Positions 15,791 through 24,804 of a stretch of 64,000 bases of DNA are shown here, one piece after another (the first letter of the stretch is position 1; every line of letters starts with the position of its first letter). Location of the stretch: NCBI RefSeq assembly GCF_014284335.1, contig NZ_JACOGF010000009.1, positions 1 to 64,000 of the forward strand. The letters run 5' to 3'. The notes below the pieces were generated by a model. The model had not been told where the DNA came from and made no database searches. It was given only the letters and a program-made list of their open reading frames with translations. Made by a program: the position numbers and the translations under genes. The DNA comes from Undibacterium hunanense. Lineage in GTDB: Bacteria > Pseudomonadota > Gammaproteobacteria > Burkholderiales > Burkholderiaceae_D.

Positions 15791-15828
15791 TGAACATGGC
15801 ACCTAAATGTACTTGGGTGCCATGTTCA
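15791..15828. terminator. Strong hairpin between convergent genes
   Basis: A perfect 13-bp stem: TGAACATGGCACC (15791-15803) pairs with GGTGCCATGTTCA (15816-15828) around a 12-base loop. There is no T-tract on either side, so it may be a terminator of weak type or another element structure such as a replication or transfer site. Confidence 0.5.
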
Positions 15829-15833
15829 GAATA

Positions 15834-16970
15834 CTATCTTCCAGTTGCATGATTAAAACTGTTCAGCCATGACTTCTCGTATTGTGTCCTGCCATCAAGC
15901 TCGGTCTGCTTTGAGGGGGCATAAATGAAACCATCTTCAATCGCCCAATCAGGTGTGTTCAGCTTGTTTTTAGACGCAATCAATGTTGTCCAATTTATAC
16001 CGTTTTTACTTGGTGACGGGATTCGAGAAACATCAATGCCATAAGTTGTTAGCATACGTTTTCGGAAACGGAAATAGGTTGCTGGAGCATCGAATACTTT
16101 TCGTAGAGGTTCGCCATGTGACCACAACATCAATAATCGACGGTCGTCTTGATTTCCGAGAGTTTTCAGCGATATATCAAGGGCGTCCACCGAGGGCATA
16201 TCCGTGATAGAAACGCTGTCTAAGGATTGACGATGTATTGCGGCTGCAGTTTCACAATTCCATGATGAACCGATATCCAAACCCTTAGATTTTAGTCCGC
16301 GTTTAAAACGAGTTTCGATCCGAATACTGTCTTCTAAATACTTGATTAGGCGGTCAAATTGAATACCGGTTCCGATGCGGTCAATAGACTTTTTTTCAAG
16401 CTCTCCTAGAATGCACAGTTTGTGTTTTTGCACTTCATTTTGCAATTGGTATTGTTTGTCATAAACAATAATTTGACGGTCACGAGAGTTTGGCCAAATT
16501 CGGATGCCTACACCTTTTTGAATTGGAGTTATGCCTAAGGCTTGTGGGGCATACCGACGCATATTATCGCAAAAGGAATTGATTGAAGCTGTTGGTATCC
16601 TGTAGTACTCGGCGATGTGCACTTCGTGAACAAAATATGTACGATCTTTTATTGCCTGTCTCACCGAACTTGGCATTTTTATTTTTAATGTCTTAAAGCA
16701 CAGTTCGATTGACTTGCTTACCAGCGGATGCAGTTCATTAATTCCAAGTCCATTGTGGCATTGAATTAACTTCAGTGGACAGCCGCTAAAGCGTATTAGC
16801 TGACCTTGGTCTTCTATCCGCACTTCAAAACTGGGTGCGTGTTTGTTGACTTGAATTTTAGTTGGCGTGAAAGATTTCGACTTTACTTTGCTGGCATGAG
16901 TAGTTTCTACTGTTTTTCCTAACACTGGTAAGTCGTTACCTTTCACTGTAATGTTGAAATAGTCAATCAT
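15834..16970 (-). CDS. Phage/plasmid replication initiator, gpII/X family
   Basis: About 378 residues from the ATG at 16970, chosen because the family begins MIDYF..; the longer frame adds an unlikely hydrophobic leader. The C-terminal part contains WSHGEPLRKVFDAPATYFRF followed by RKRMLTTYGIDVSRI, which fits the filamentous-phage gene II/X-type rolling-circle replication proteins (a pattern of Gly-x-x-Leu-Arg then Thr/Tyr-Arg-x-Arg and a short GID). The central region RIETRFKRGLKSKGL is also typical. It would nick and initiate replication of the excised element. It is AT-rich compared with the chromosome, 173 bases downstream of the RepA-like ATPase. Confidence 0.75.
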   Translation of the reverse strand: MIDYFNITVKGNDLPVLGKTVETTHASKVKSKSFTPTKIQVNKHAPSFEVRIEDQGQLIRFSGCPLKLIQCHNGLGINELHPLVSKSIELCFKTLKIKMPSSVRQAIKDRTYFVHEVHIAEYYRIPTASINSFCDNMRRYAPQALGITPIQKGVGIRIWPNSRDRQIIVYDKQYQLQNEVQKHKLCILGELEKKSIDRIGTGIQFDRLIKYLEDSIRIETRFKRGLKSKGLDIGSSWNCETAAAIHRQSLDSVSITDMPSVDALDISLKTLGNQDDRRLLMLWSHGEPLRKVFDAPATYFRFRKRMLTTYGIDVSRIPSPSKNGINWTTLIASKNKLNTPDWAIEDGFIYAPSKQTELDGRTQYEKSWLNSFNHATGR

Positions 16971-17143
16971 GGTAAGCCATATGGATATGTTTATGGATAT
17001 GTTGGCAGCGAGCACAGTCGTTTTAAGGCCAGTAGTAGTCGGATATAACTGACGATAGCGATCTCCATAGCTCTACTATCGAGAGTGCATACATAAAGCT
17101 AAAAGCGCGCCTTGGTGCAAAAATGCGCGCGCTAGTGCTTGCA

Positions 17144-18148
17144 TTACTGCATCGTCGATTTTGCAGCCTTCAGGTGACGATTGACCGTTGAGCGGTCAAT
17201 TTTCAGCTGATTGGCAATCTCTGCGCTCGACATATTATTTGCTTTCATACTAATTATTTTCGATGCTATTGCGCTAACAGAATGGCCACGTGAGTATTCC
17301 CATTGCAATTCACCCTTTGTCGATTTTGCCATTACAACCGTAATTGGCAATGCTTCATCGCTAGCCAGGTGACGTTTTTTTTCCCATGTCATCTGTATGC
17401 GCAGAGATCCATCGGTACTCTTGTTGTCGACTGGATTGAGCGAAACTGACCAGTCGAGAGCATCTTCATGGCGCGAGCTACCACGCTGACCTCCTTTCTT
17501 TCCAGAGTGATGAACAACGATGACGCAGCGACCAGCATGTTTGTGGGCCAACATCCATTTTGCTAGAGGAGCAAATGCTTCAGGTGTTTCACGACCGTCA
17601 CCGCTCCATGCGGAATAATTATCGACAATGACAACATCCCATTCTGTACCAATCATTTGATCAATTTGTGTTTGTCCAACAGGATCCGTTATTGATGGCA
17701 TTAAGCCAGCAAAAGATTCCGGGGTGAAAATTGACAGATTTTTTGGAGGGGGAGTGTCCAAACTGTCGCACATCATTATTAATCGATCTTTGAATGAAGA
17801 TATATCCATCTCTCCGTCTAAATAAATCACGCGACGTTGTTTAAATGGATGATGGTCCAAAAATGAAACACCTGAACTTATGGAGATCGCGATACCCATC
17901 AACAGCCATGTCTTACCACAACCACGAGGACCATAGAACATGCCAGTTTGATTGGATAAAATCAATTTTCCCCAGTGTTTTTTGCGATTTGGAACGCTGA
18001 TTTTTGTAAGGGCTTCTGCTGTCATGAGCATCATCTTTTTTGTGGGCTCAAATTTAATTATTTCGGTTTGTTGTCCTACCGATTTATTTTCCTTTTTTAT
18101 AGTGCGCTCTTTAGTCGGTTTTTTAGATGTTTTAACTTTTACTGTCAT
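17144..18148 (-). CDS. RepA-like AAA ATPase with C-terminal HTH
   Basis: About 334 residues from the ATG at 18148. A Lys-rich N-terminal stretch (residues 1-30) is followed by a RecA/DnaB-type ATPase: Walker A GPRGCGKTW (near residue 74), Walker B VVIVDNYSAW, and sensor VIVVHHSGKKGG. This is the pattern of the RSF1010 RepA-type hexameric helicases and AAA_25 proteins. The last 45 residues form a helix-turn-helix (SSAEIANQLKIDRSTVNRHL). It probably loads as replication helicase for the element together with the gpII/X-type initiator. Upstream is the AlpA-like regulator. Confidence 0.8.
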   Translation of the reverse strand: MTVKVKTSKKPTKERTIKKENKSVGQQTEIIKFEPTKKMMLMTAEALTKISVPNRKKHWGKLILSNQTGMFYGPRGCGKTWLLMGIAISISSGVSFLDHHPFKQRRVIYLDGEMDISSFKDRLIMMCDSLDTPPPKNLSIFTPESFAGLMPSITDPVGQTQIDQMIGTEWDVVIVDNYSAWSGDGRETPEAFAPLAKWMLAHKHAGRCVIVVHHSGKKGGQRGSSRHEDALDWSVSLNPVDNKSTDGSLRIQMTWEKKRHLASDEALPITVVMAKSTKGELQWEYSRGHSVSAIASKIISMKANNMSSAEIANQLKIDRSTVNRHLKAAKSTMQ

Positions 18149-18308
18149 TTGTTTTTCTCGATGTGGTGTTCGATAGATACCGTGCCACGTGCTAAGTAGG
18201 TTGTGATGAATTACGAGCATGTGTGACGCTCTAAGCACTATTTACAGCTGGCACGCGTTGACTTTTAAGGTCATCCAATTTTTACAATTAGGACGAATCT
18301 TTAAGTCC

Positions 18309-18605
18309 TCACTTATTTTGGATATGTCCATTGATCCATTGATCAATCTCAGTTTCTGAGAAACGGACGGCGCGAACGCCAATCAAGTAAGGTTTAGGGA
18401 AAATACCCTTCTTGATATACGCGTAAATGGTTGAGCGAGAAATTGTGCAACGAATTTGAACTTGTTTAATAGATATCAAATTCGGCGCAGGAATGTTCTC
18501 TGGATATTTTGATTTGTCGTTGCTAGCCACAGCTGAAATTTCAGACATGCAGCGAACGTGTTCAGAATCGACGATTGCTGGAACGATTAATTGAAAAGAG
18601 GTCAT
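18309..18605 (-). CDS. AlpA-family transcriptional regulator
   Basis: A 98-residue protein whose second half is a compact MerR-like helix-turn-helix: ISIKQVQIRCTISRSTIYAY followed by FPKPYLIG and RFSETEIDQWI, the AlpA signature. AlpA-type proteins activate integrase/excision genes of P4-like satellites and islands and may act as excisionase. The first 45 residues are an unstructured extension. It lies between the ATPase gene and the uncharacterised protein next to the integrase. Confidence 0.85.
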   Translation of the reverse strand: MTSFQLIVPAIVDSEHVRCMSEISAVASNDKSKYPENIPAPNLISIKQVQIRCTISRSTIYAYIKKGIFPKPYLIGVRAVRFSETEIDQWINGHIQNK

Positions 18606-18723
18606 AGATACTCCAAAGTAGTTGAACTTGCGCTGGCCGGCACAGTTCCTATCTTCGTTGAAGTATGTTTTTTCATCTAGGGAAAACGGTGAGCTACCTA
18701 ACTTTCCATTGGCAAAATGAAAA

Positions 18724-19452
18724 CTATGTTTTTTCTCCCACGTAGATATCTTTACTTGTGGGTTTTCCTGAGTGTAGTGGTAAGGACATGTATTTGTAAT
18801 TGGCGTACTCTTCTGCCTGTTTAATTCTATGTTTTACAGAGTCTCGTAGTTCAGTGGTAGTTTTACCTTCAGATTTTTTGGGTTCAATCAGCTGCGCGCA
18901 CTGAGCTATTTTGTATCCAGCAGCACGTGCATCCAATAGTCGTATGTAAATTCCAAAAGTCTTTACGCTATGGTTAAAGTGGGCAGGTTTTTTTCCGCGT
19001 ATTTCGCTATATTTATCTAACCGGTTTTTCAATATTTTTTCTGCATCCCTTAGCTGCTTGTCAAATGCTTTGATATCGGTAATCGCTTTATTTAAATCGA
19101 ATCGTATTAATATCGCTCCAGGAATTAGCTTAATTTTCTTTAATCTTTTTGGAGATTCTTCAATATTGATATTTGTCCAGATCGATAGTTTTTCTGTTTC
19201 AAACTTGGGAAAGCCGTAGTTGCCTTTGTACTTGTCTTTAAAATCTTTAAATTTTAGCAAACCAAATTGCTGGGCTATCGCTTGTTTTTCATCTTCGGAT
19301 TTGTCTTTAGCGTTATTGCATGCTTCAATGAATTCATTATTCCTGCGTAGAAATTCCCAAGCCCACCTTCGATAGGTCCATCTAGATAGTCCTTTATATC
19401 TGTCGATGGTGGCACCATCTGGTCTCGGTTTCTTTTTGGTTATCACAGGCAT
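18724..19452 (-). CDS. Uncharacterised element protein with WAWEFLRRN motif
   Basis: A 242-residue protein. The N-terminal segment LSRWTYRRWAWEFLRRNNEF (residues 22-41) is a recognisable motif shared with DUF6499/DUF2285-type proteins found on proteobacterial integrative elements. The middle is Lys-rich and helical (residues 115-150), and the C-terminal part KHRIKQAEEYANYKYMSL is also helical. No catalytic motif is visible. It lies between the integrase and AlpA genes, so a regulatory or DNA-processing role in the element is possible, but I cannot assign one. Confidence 0.6.
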   Translation of the reverse strand: MPVITKKKPRPDGATIDRYKGLSRWTYRRWAWEFLRRNNEFIEACNNAKDKSEDEKQAIAQQFGLLKFKDFKDKYKGNYGFPKFETEKLSIWTNINIEESPKRLKKIKLIPGAILIRFDLNKAITDIKAFDKQLRDAEKILKNRLDKYSEIRGKKPAHFNHSVKTFGIYIRLLDARAAGYKIAQCAQLIEPKKSEGKTTTELRDSVKHRIKQAEEYANYKYMSLPLHSGKPTSKDIYVGEKT

Positions 19453-19510
19453 AGTTTTGTAATTAAATTCACAGCAGGGTTATCAAATTGGGATTTTTGT
19501 ATAGATTAAT

Positions 19511-20773
19511 CTAGCGTATTGCACTATTTGAACTGATTGCAACATGTTTAATGCTTAATACTTTTTCCGTATTCTTGAGTGTATCCAGATAGGTTGACCA
19601 AGCCTTCATCATCTCCCGTCGATCTTCAAGATATTTTGCTTTTTGGTACTTGCCTTTTACACCTTGGACTAAGTGTGAAAGTTGGCGTTCAATTTTATCC
19701 TCTCCCCATCCAAGTTCAGCAAGCGCGGTAGCTGCCGTATGGCGGAAACCATGTGGCTGGATTACCTCACTTGAGTAGCCAAGTGTTTTGAGGGCTTTGT
19801 TTATTGTTCCGTCACTGATTGGTTTTGCACCAGAACCAGCGCTAAAAACATATTCACCAAAACCAGTATAGGGGCGCATAGATTGAATTATTTGTATAGC
19901 CTGATCCGAGAGTGGAACGATGTGATCAATTTCAGTTTTTGTGACCAAATAGCGCCATTCCTTGCTGATAAAATTGATGTCTTTCCACTTCGCTTGTCGC
20001 AGTTCACCTGGTCGCGTAAATACAAGTGGCAGTAGTTGAAGTGCAGCCTTGGTTGCTGGCGAGCCGACATAGCGGTCAATATCGCGCATTAACTGGCCAA
20101 GAAGATTTTGGTCTACGATGTGTGAGAAGTTCTTGCTAACATGCTTTTCGAGTGCGCCCAGTAGATCATGCGCAATGTCTCTTTCTGCTCTGCTTGTTTG
20201 GATTGCATATCGCCAGAGACCGGACATTAGTGTTCTAACGCGGTTGGCTGTTTCTGTGACGCGTTGGCCGCGATTATTTTTACGAGATTCGATGCGGCGT
20301 AAGCATCTGAGTAGATCAATCGCTTTGATTTCGGCGATTGGTTGTTTCCCAAGGTAGGGGATGAGGTCGTTTTCTAGATATGCTTTTGTTCTGGCTTTGT
20401 GTGTTTCTGAGAGCGGCTCTATTTTGATTCTGAACCATTCCCATGCAACTGCTTCAAAATTATTCGTTGCCGCTTCTATTTTTGCAACTTTCTTCGCTTT
20501 CTTGCTTTCGCTCGGATCAATACCTTCAATAATTAATTTCCGAGCTTCGGTTCTTTTTTCGCGAGCATCTTGGAGTGAGACTGTTGGATATTCTCCGAAA
20601 CTGAGACGGTTGGCTTTTCCGTTTTCTTGCCGGTACCGCATACGCCAGATTTTCGAGCCAGTTGGAGAAATCTCTAAATTTAAACCGCCACCGTCAGCCA
20701 GAGAATATATTTTGTCTCTCGGCTTAGCGTTGCGGATTTTGGTATCCGTGAGTGGAATCGCTAATTTTGGCAT
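19511..20773 (-). CDS. P4-type tyrosine integrase
   Basis: A 420-residue integrase. An N-terminal DUF4102 arm-binding domain (LTDTKIRNAKPRDKIYSLAD, GGGLNLEIS) is followed by a SAM-like core-binding domain and the catalytic domain. The catalytic Arg lies in RPGELRQAKW, the H-x-x-R in HGFRHTAATAL, and the tyrosine in the KYQKAKY segment. It would recombine the element into the 3' end of tRNA-Leu, which lies 153 bases upstream. Orientation and distance from the tRNA are typical for P4-like islands. The frame appears intact. Confidence 0.93.
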   Translation of the reverse strand: MPKLAIPLTDTKIRNAKPRDKIYSLADGGGLNLEISPTGSKIWRMRYRQENGKANRLSFGEYPTVSLQDAREKRTEARKLIIEGIDPSESKKAKKVAKIEAATNNFEAVAWEWFRIKIEPLSETHKARTKAYLENDLIPYLGKQPIAEIKAIDLLRCLRRIESRKNNRGQRVTETANRVRTLMSGLWRYAIQTSRAERDIAHDLLGALEKHVSKNFSHIVDQNLLGQLMRDIDRYVGSPATKAALQLLPLVFTRPGELRQAKWKDINFISKEWRYLVTKTEIDHIVPLSDQAIQIIQSMRPYTGFGEYVFSAGSGAKPISDGTINKALKTLGYSSEVIQPHGFRHTAATALAELGWGEDKIERQLSHLVQGVKGKYQKAKYLEDRREMMKAWSTYLDTLKNTEKVLSIKHVAISSNSAIR

Positions 20774-20854
20774 TTTGTGTCCATAAGAATTATGGACACA
20801 ATTATGGCCACAAAAAACGTGGCTGGCAATAAATCTGCTTGGACGCTAATAAAC

Positions 20855-20889
20855 AAAAAACCCGCGTTCTTCATAGAGAAACACGGGTT
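20855..20889 (-). terminator. Terminator downstream of tRNA-Leu
   Basis: On the minus strand, AACCCGTGTTTCT pairs with AAGAACGCGGGTT and is followed by TTTTTTG. It ends the tRNA-Leu transcript and lies inside the element side of the junction, so integration would supply it in place of the original terminator. Confidence 0.7.
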
Positions 20890-20925
20890 GATTTGTATGT
20901 TACTGGATGTCTTAAAACATCTAAT

Positions 20926-21010
20926 TGGTGCCGAGAGCCGGAATCGAACCGGCACGCCTTGCGGCGCGGGATTTTGAGTCCCGTGCGTCTACCTATTCCG
21001 CCATCTCGGC
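20926..21010 (-). tRNA. tRNA-Leu (anticodon CAA)
   Basis: An 85-nt class II tRNA with encoded CCA. The acceptor stem is GCCGAGA/TCTCGGC, the anticodon loop CTCAAAA has CAA at positions 34-36, a long variable arm (GCGCCGCAAGGCGT) and GGTTCGATTCC in the T arm. It is the integration target of the adjacent element. Confidence 0.95.
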
Positions 21011-21091
21011 AACGCAGACCGAAATTATGACAGAGCTGTCAGATTTTTGCAAGCGACCGCTTATTCCGGGGGCTTTCTGTTTGTGTTCAGC

Positions 21092-22516
21092 TTATGGGCT
21101 GATGTCCGGGCGTTCAAATTTTACGTTCCGGCGCCACATGGCGGGGGTGGGGAAGCGTTTTTGGACGATGCGCAGGTAGTACCACAGGCTGAAGGCAACG
21201 ATGGCCAGGCTGGTGCTGTTGGCCATCCAGAAACCGGCGGCACCATGCAGAAATGCGGGGCTGATGTGGTAGGGGTCCAGGCCCATGATAAAACCGCCGC
21301 CCAGGCCGCAGCCCCATAGGGCAAAGGCGTACAGAATCGTGGGGACGATGGCGATTTTATAGGCGCGCAGGATGAAGGCGGTGGTGACCTGTATCGCATC
21401 AAAAATCTGGTACACGGATATAAAGGTGAACAGGGGCAGGGCGGCTGCAATGATCAGGGGGTTGGATGTATAGGCATGCAGGATAAGGCCACGGCTGAAC
21501 CAGATGGTAATGCCTATGGGCACGGCCAGCATGGCTGCCAGGATGATGCCGGCGTTGCCAGTCACGCGCGCTGCCTGCATTTGTTTGGCACCGATGGCTT
21601 GTGCAACCAGGGTGCCGGTAGCACTGGCGATGGATAGAGGCAACATGTATAAAATGGTGCCGAAGTTGGCGGTCAACTGGTGGCCAGATACTGCCACTTC
21701 ACCCAGCCTGGCGATAAACAGGGCCATGAAGGCAAAGGCGGTGACTTCGATCAGATAGCTTAAGCCCATGGGTATGCCAAGGTTAAGCAGGCTGCGTAGG
21801 GCTTTCCAGTTGGGTTTGACAAAGCCGCTGCCAAACAGGGCAAACACATCGTAATATTTAACGTGCTTGAGCATGAGCCAGCCGGTCAGCAGCATCAGCC
21901 AGGCATTGACGGCAGTGGCAGCCGCACAACCGGGGCCGCCCATGGCGGGTATGCCCAGGCCACCAAAAATAAACAGGGTGTTGAGAGGGATTTTAATTGC
22001 CAGTGCTGCCAGTTGTATGGCCATGACCATTTTGGGGCGGCCCACTGCATTGTTGAGCGCACCATAAATACGAAAACCCAGGGTGGCGGGCAGGGCAATG
22101 GCCAGTATCTGCAAGTATTGTGCGGCCTTGTCGTTCAGTGTTGGTGATGCCTGGGCGATGGATAGTAAGCCATTCGGGAAGAGTAAAATCAAACAGCCTA
22201 TGCAGGCCAGAAAAAGGCCCAGCCATACGCCCTGTTTGATTTCTGCACCTATCTGTTTGAACTTGCGTGCACCAAACAATTGACCAACGACGGGGGAGAT
22301 GGATTGCAGTATGCCGTTAAGGCCAACAAAGATACTGACATAGATCGATATGCCGATGGACAGTGCCGCCAGGTCAGTCGCTGAAAAGCGCGAGGTCATG
22401 GCGGTGTCGATCACCCCGTTGCCCACCACGGCCATCTGGCCCACCATCATGGGCCATGACAGTGAGGCGATGCGTTTGATATTGCCGCTAAGGGTGCTGG
22501 GATGTTCGAATTTCAT
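21092..22516 (-). CDS. MATE-family efflux transporter
   Basis: A 474-residue multidrug and toxic compound extrusion protein with twelve helices. The opening SLSWPMMVGQMAVVGNGVID and the MGG and TGWLM segments fit the NorM branch. Members export cationic drugs or metabolites with sodium or protons. It begins two bases after the stop of the glycosyltransferase gene on the same strand, so the two are likely co-transcribed, though a functional link is not evident. Normal length; no defect seen. Confidence 0.9.
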   Translation of the reverse strand: MKFEHPSTLSGNIKRIASLSWPMMVGQMAVVGNGVIDTAMTSRFSATDLAALSIGISIYVSIFVGLNGILQSISPVVGQLFGARKFKQIGAEIKQGVWLGLFLACIGCLILLFPNGLLSIAQASPTLNDKAAQYLQILAIALPATLGFRIYGALNNAVGRPKMVMAIQLAALAIKIPLNTLFIFGGLGIPAMGGPGCAAATAVNAWLMLLTGWLMLKHVKYYDVFALFGSGFVKPNWKALRSLLNLGIPMGLSYLIEVTAFAFMALFIARLGEVAVSGHQLTANFGTILYMLPLSIASATGTLVAQAIGAKQMQAARVTGNAGIILAAMLAVPIGITIWFSRGLILHAYTSNPLIIAAALPLFTFISVYQIFDAIQVTTAFILRAYKIAIVPTILYAFALWGCGLGGGFIMGLDPYHISPAFLHGAAGFWMANSTSLAIVAFSLWYYLRIVQKRFPTPAMWRRNVKFERPDISP

Positions 22517-22518
22517 GA

Positions 22519-24273
22519 CTATTTACGCTGGTACAGGGTAAATACTTCATCATTGTCGGCGGCACGGTGACCAAACCAGATGGCGGTCCATTCTTCGGCC
22601 TTGTATTCGGCTGGCAGTGCCAGTTCCTGATCCTGGGTTTGATTCTGAGATTGAGCTTGAGTTTGATGGGCACGTTTGCTGTTTTGTATCAGCAGCAAGC
22701 GACATTCATTGTCTGAGAATCCGGCAAATTTTACTTTGCCAAAATAGGCAAATGAAGCGCGCTGTGAAGGGCCTATCAGTGCCTGTATGCAGTCATAGTT
22801 GGCGGGCAGGTTTTTGGCCAGTTCTTGTGACAGAGGGGCATAACTGATTTTCTGATTGGCCCATGGCAGCCATAGGCTGAGCAACAGCAGCCAGCATAAA
22901 ATCACGCCACCGCTTGACAGTACGACGGCACGCCACAAGACGGCGGGTTGGCGTGATATGCGCCAGTACACCAGACGGAACCAGGCGACGGTGGCAACCA
23001 TGGCGATGAGCATGACAAAGGGGTTGAAGCTGGTTTTGTAACCGGGGGCCAATATGGCGGCCCTGTTCGCCCAGTTGCCTGGCCAGCCGGTCTGGTCGGC
23101 TATCCAGGCAAACCAGATGAAACCGGCGACGGTGGTAAATACAATGACAGAGAACCAGTCCACGGCATTAATCGCGCTGCGCTTCATGGTCGGCAAGCCA
23201 AATGCGGCGAGTATGGCCAGCGGTGGCAATATGGGTAAGAGCAAGGCTTCTTCTGATTGCGTGTTGACTACAGTCAGTACCGCAAAGCAAATCAGAAAGC
23301 TGACAGGCAGTGAAATATGCAGGGCTTTTTCTTGTTTGCGCCAGGCATAAATAGCCCATGCTGCAAAAGGCCAGGCAGGCCAGCTAAACCAGATGCCGTT
23401 GCGGAACAGATAGCTGATGCTTTCTGCATTCGGTATATTGAACTGACGATAATTCCAAAGCATCCAGGCCTGATAAGGCGAGCTGTCATACGGATGCAGG
23501 ACATTGATGGCAGTCAGCCAGATGGCGGCTACGGCGCAGGCAATCGGCAGGCTGATCAGGGCCAGGTATTGCAGGGGCTGGCGTTGCTGACGATAAGCAC
23601 AGGCAGCCAGCAGGCTGATGCATAAAGCGGTGGGCAGCACCCAGCCCCTGGTCAGTACCAGCAAACCGAAGATGATGCCGATTTTGATGGCAGTCCGTTT
23701 GCTGGGGTCATCCAGCAGGCGCACGCAAAAATACAGGGTGCAGGCGATCAGGGAAATTTGCAGGGTTTCTGCACTGGTTTCGTGGCTGCGTACCAGCAGG
23801 CCCAGGCAACCCAGATAAATCAGCAGGGCGCCGTCAGCCAGGGTACGGCCAAAGTCCTTGGGTTCGGGCTGGCCACCAAAGGCCAGTTTCAAGGGCTGTG
23901 CTTCTGGCCTGCGGCCCAGCAGATAGGTGGCATACCAGACCGAGAGGCAGCCCAGCAGAAAAAAGAAGCCAGTGCTGAGGCGGGCGGCCATGGGTTCGCC
24001 CACTAACCAGCCAAATAATTTAATACATATGGCACCCAGCCAGAATGCCAGCGGGCCTTCTTCAGGCATAGGCAGGCCGACGATGTGCGGCCACAACCAG
24101 TCGGCCAGGGTGCCATGGGCCATGGTCCACATGATGCCAAAGCCGGCGGCATCGTCACCTTTCCATGGGTCGCGGCCTATCAGGCCGGGCAAGATATACA
24201 GGAGACACAGGGCGAAGATTCCCCAGCGCGGTAGCGCAACTGTTGCGGCAGCAGGAAGTCGGACTGGCTTCAT
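22519..24273 (-). CDS. ArnT/PMT-like GT-C glycosyltransferase
   Basis: A 584-residue polytopic protein. The first loop after helix 1 contains GRDPWKGDDAAGFG, the acidic DD-type motif of GT-C enzymes, and a second loop has PEEGPLAFWL. About eleven helices follow, then a soluble C-terminal domain (residues 470-584). Members transfer sugars such as aminoarabinose from a polyprenyl carrier to lipid A or glycans in the periplasm. Which acceptor is used here cannot be read. A Gln-rich stretch (residues 536-555) precedes the end. It shares an operon with the MATE transporter. Confidence 0.8.
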   Translation of the reverse strand: MKPVRLPAAATVALPRWGIFALCLLYILPGLIGRDPWKGDDAAGFGIMWTMAHGTLADWLWPHIVGLPMPEEGPLAFWLGAICIKLFGWLVGEPMAARLSTGFFFLLGCLSVWYATYLLGRRPEAQPLKLAFGGQPEPKDFGRTLADGALLIYLGCLGLLVRSHETSAETLQISLIACTLYFCVRLLDDPSKRTAIKIGIIFGLLVLTRGWVLPTALCISLLAACAYRQQRQPLQYLALISLPIACAVAAIWLTAINVLHPYDSSPYQAWMLWNYRQFNIPNAESISYLFRNGIWFSWPAWPFAAWAIYAWRKQEKALHISLPVSFLICFAVLTVVNTQSEEALLLPILPPLAILAAFGLPTMKRSAINAVDWFSVIVFTTVAGFIWFAWIADQTGWPGNWANRAAILAPGYKTSFNPFVMLIAMVATVAWFRLVYWRISRQPAVLWRAVVLSSGGVILCWLLLLSLWLPWANQKISYAPLSQELAKNLPANYDCIQALIGPSQRASFAYFGKVKFAGFSDNECRLLLIQNSKRAHQTQAQSQNQTQDQELALPAEYKAEEWTAIWFGHRAADNDEVFTLYQRK

Positions 24274-24322
24274 ATCTTTATGATGGAAGGAAAGGATGCT
24301 TATTGTAGGGTAAAGCGTTAGT

Positions 24323-24350
24323 AAAAAAGGCAGCCAGGGCTGCCTTTTTT
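24323..24350. terminator. Bidirectional intrinsic terminator
   Basis: AAAAAAGGCAGCC (24323-24335) pairs with GGCTGCCTTTTTT (24338-24350), giving T-tracts on both strands. It ends the rpmE2 transcript and shields the glycosyltransferase promoter region. Confidence 0.85.
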
Positions 24351-24534
24351 AATTTAAATCACGGGATAGACGCATAAGCACGCATAGTGCTATACCGGGA
24401 TGCATATGGAGTCCGCATGGAGTCTGTATAAGATTCACAGGCAGTACCGTATGCTTGCCGGCTGGCGCTGCGCCGCAAAAAATGTGGGCAGCGCGCTACA
24501 GTGGGTGTGCTTAAGCGGTGTTTCCCTGCGCCGA

Positions 24535-24804
24535 TTAACCGGCGGCGACAGAAGTCTTGGAACCGACTTTGCCGAACTTTTGGCGGAATTTTTCAACGCG
24601 GCCAGCAGTATCAACGATTTTATGTTTACCAGTGTAGAAAGGATGGGATTCCGCAGAAACCTCGATCTTTACCAGTGGGTATTCTTTACCTTCAAACTCA
24701 CCTTTGTCACGGGTGTTGATAGTTGAACGTGTGATGAATTTGAAATCGCAAGAAACGTCGTGGAACAACACTTCGCGATAATTTGGATGGATGCCATCTC
24801 TCAT
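24535..24804 (-). CDS. rpmE2: Ribosomal protein bL31 type B
   Basis: An 89-residue L31 from the ATG at 24804 (family start [12 protein letters not shown]). It lacks the Cys-x-x-Cys zinc pair of type A, so it is the zinc-independent type [21 protein letters not shown] and [18 protein letters not shown] are diagnostic. In many Burkholderiales this gene follows rho directly. Here rho ends at 36829, about 12 kb away, with an efflux block in between. Confidence 0.95.
   Translation of the reverse strand: MRDGIHPNYREVLFHDVSCDFKFITRSTINTRDKGEFEGKEYPLVKIEVSAESHPFYTGKHKIVDTAGRVEKFRQKFGKVGSKTSVAAG

Larger units (their letters stand above)
15528..20926. mobile_element. Integrative element at tRNA-Leu (approximate limits)
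   Basis: An AT-rich block with a P4-type integrase beside the 3' end of tRNA-Leu, an AlpA-like regulator, a RepA-like ATPase and a gpII/X-type replication initiator, all on the minus strand. The right limit is fixed by the tRNA 3' end. The left limit is set at the sharp composition change after the arsN-like gene. I found no second copy of the tRNA end, so the true element may extend left past the window start and include the resistance genes. Confidence 0.7.

Noticed and set aside
15528-15834. A left attachment site copying the end of tRNA-Leu.
   Set aside because: No match to the tRNA 3' sequence was found in this interval by eye.
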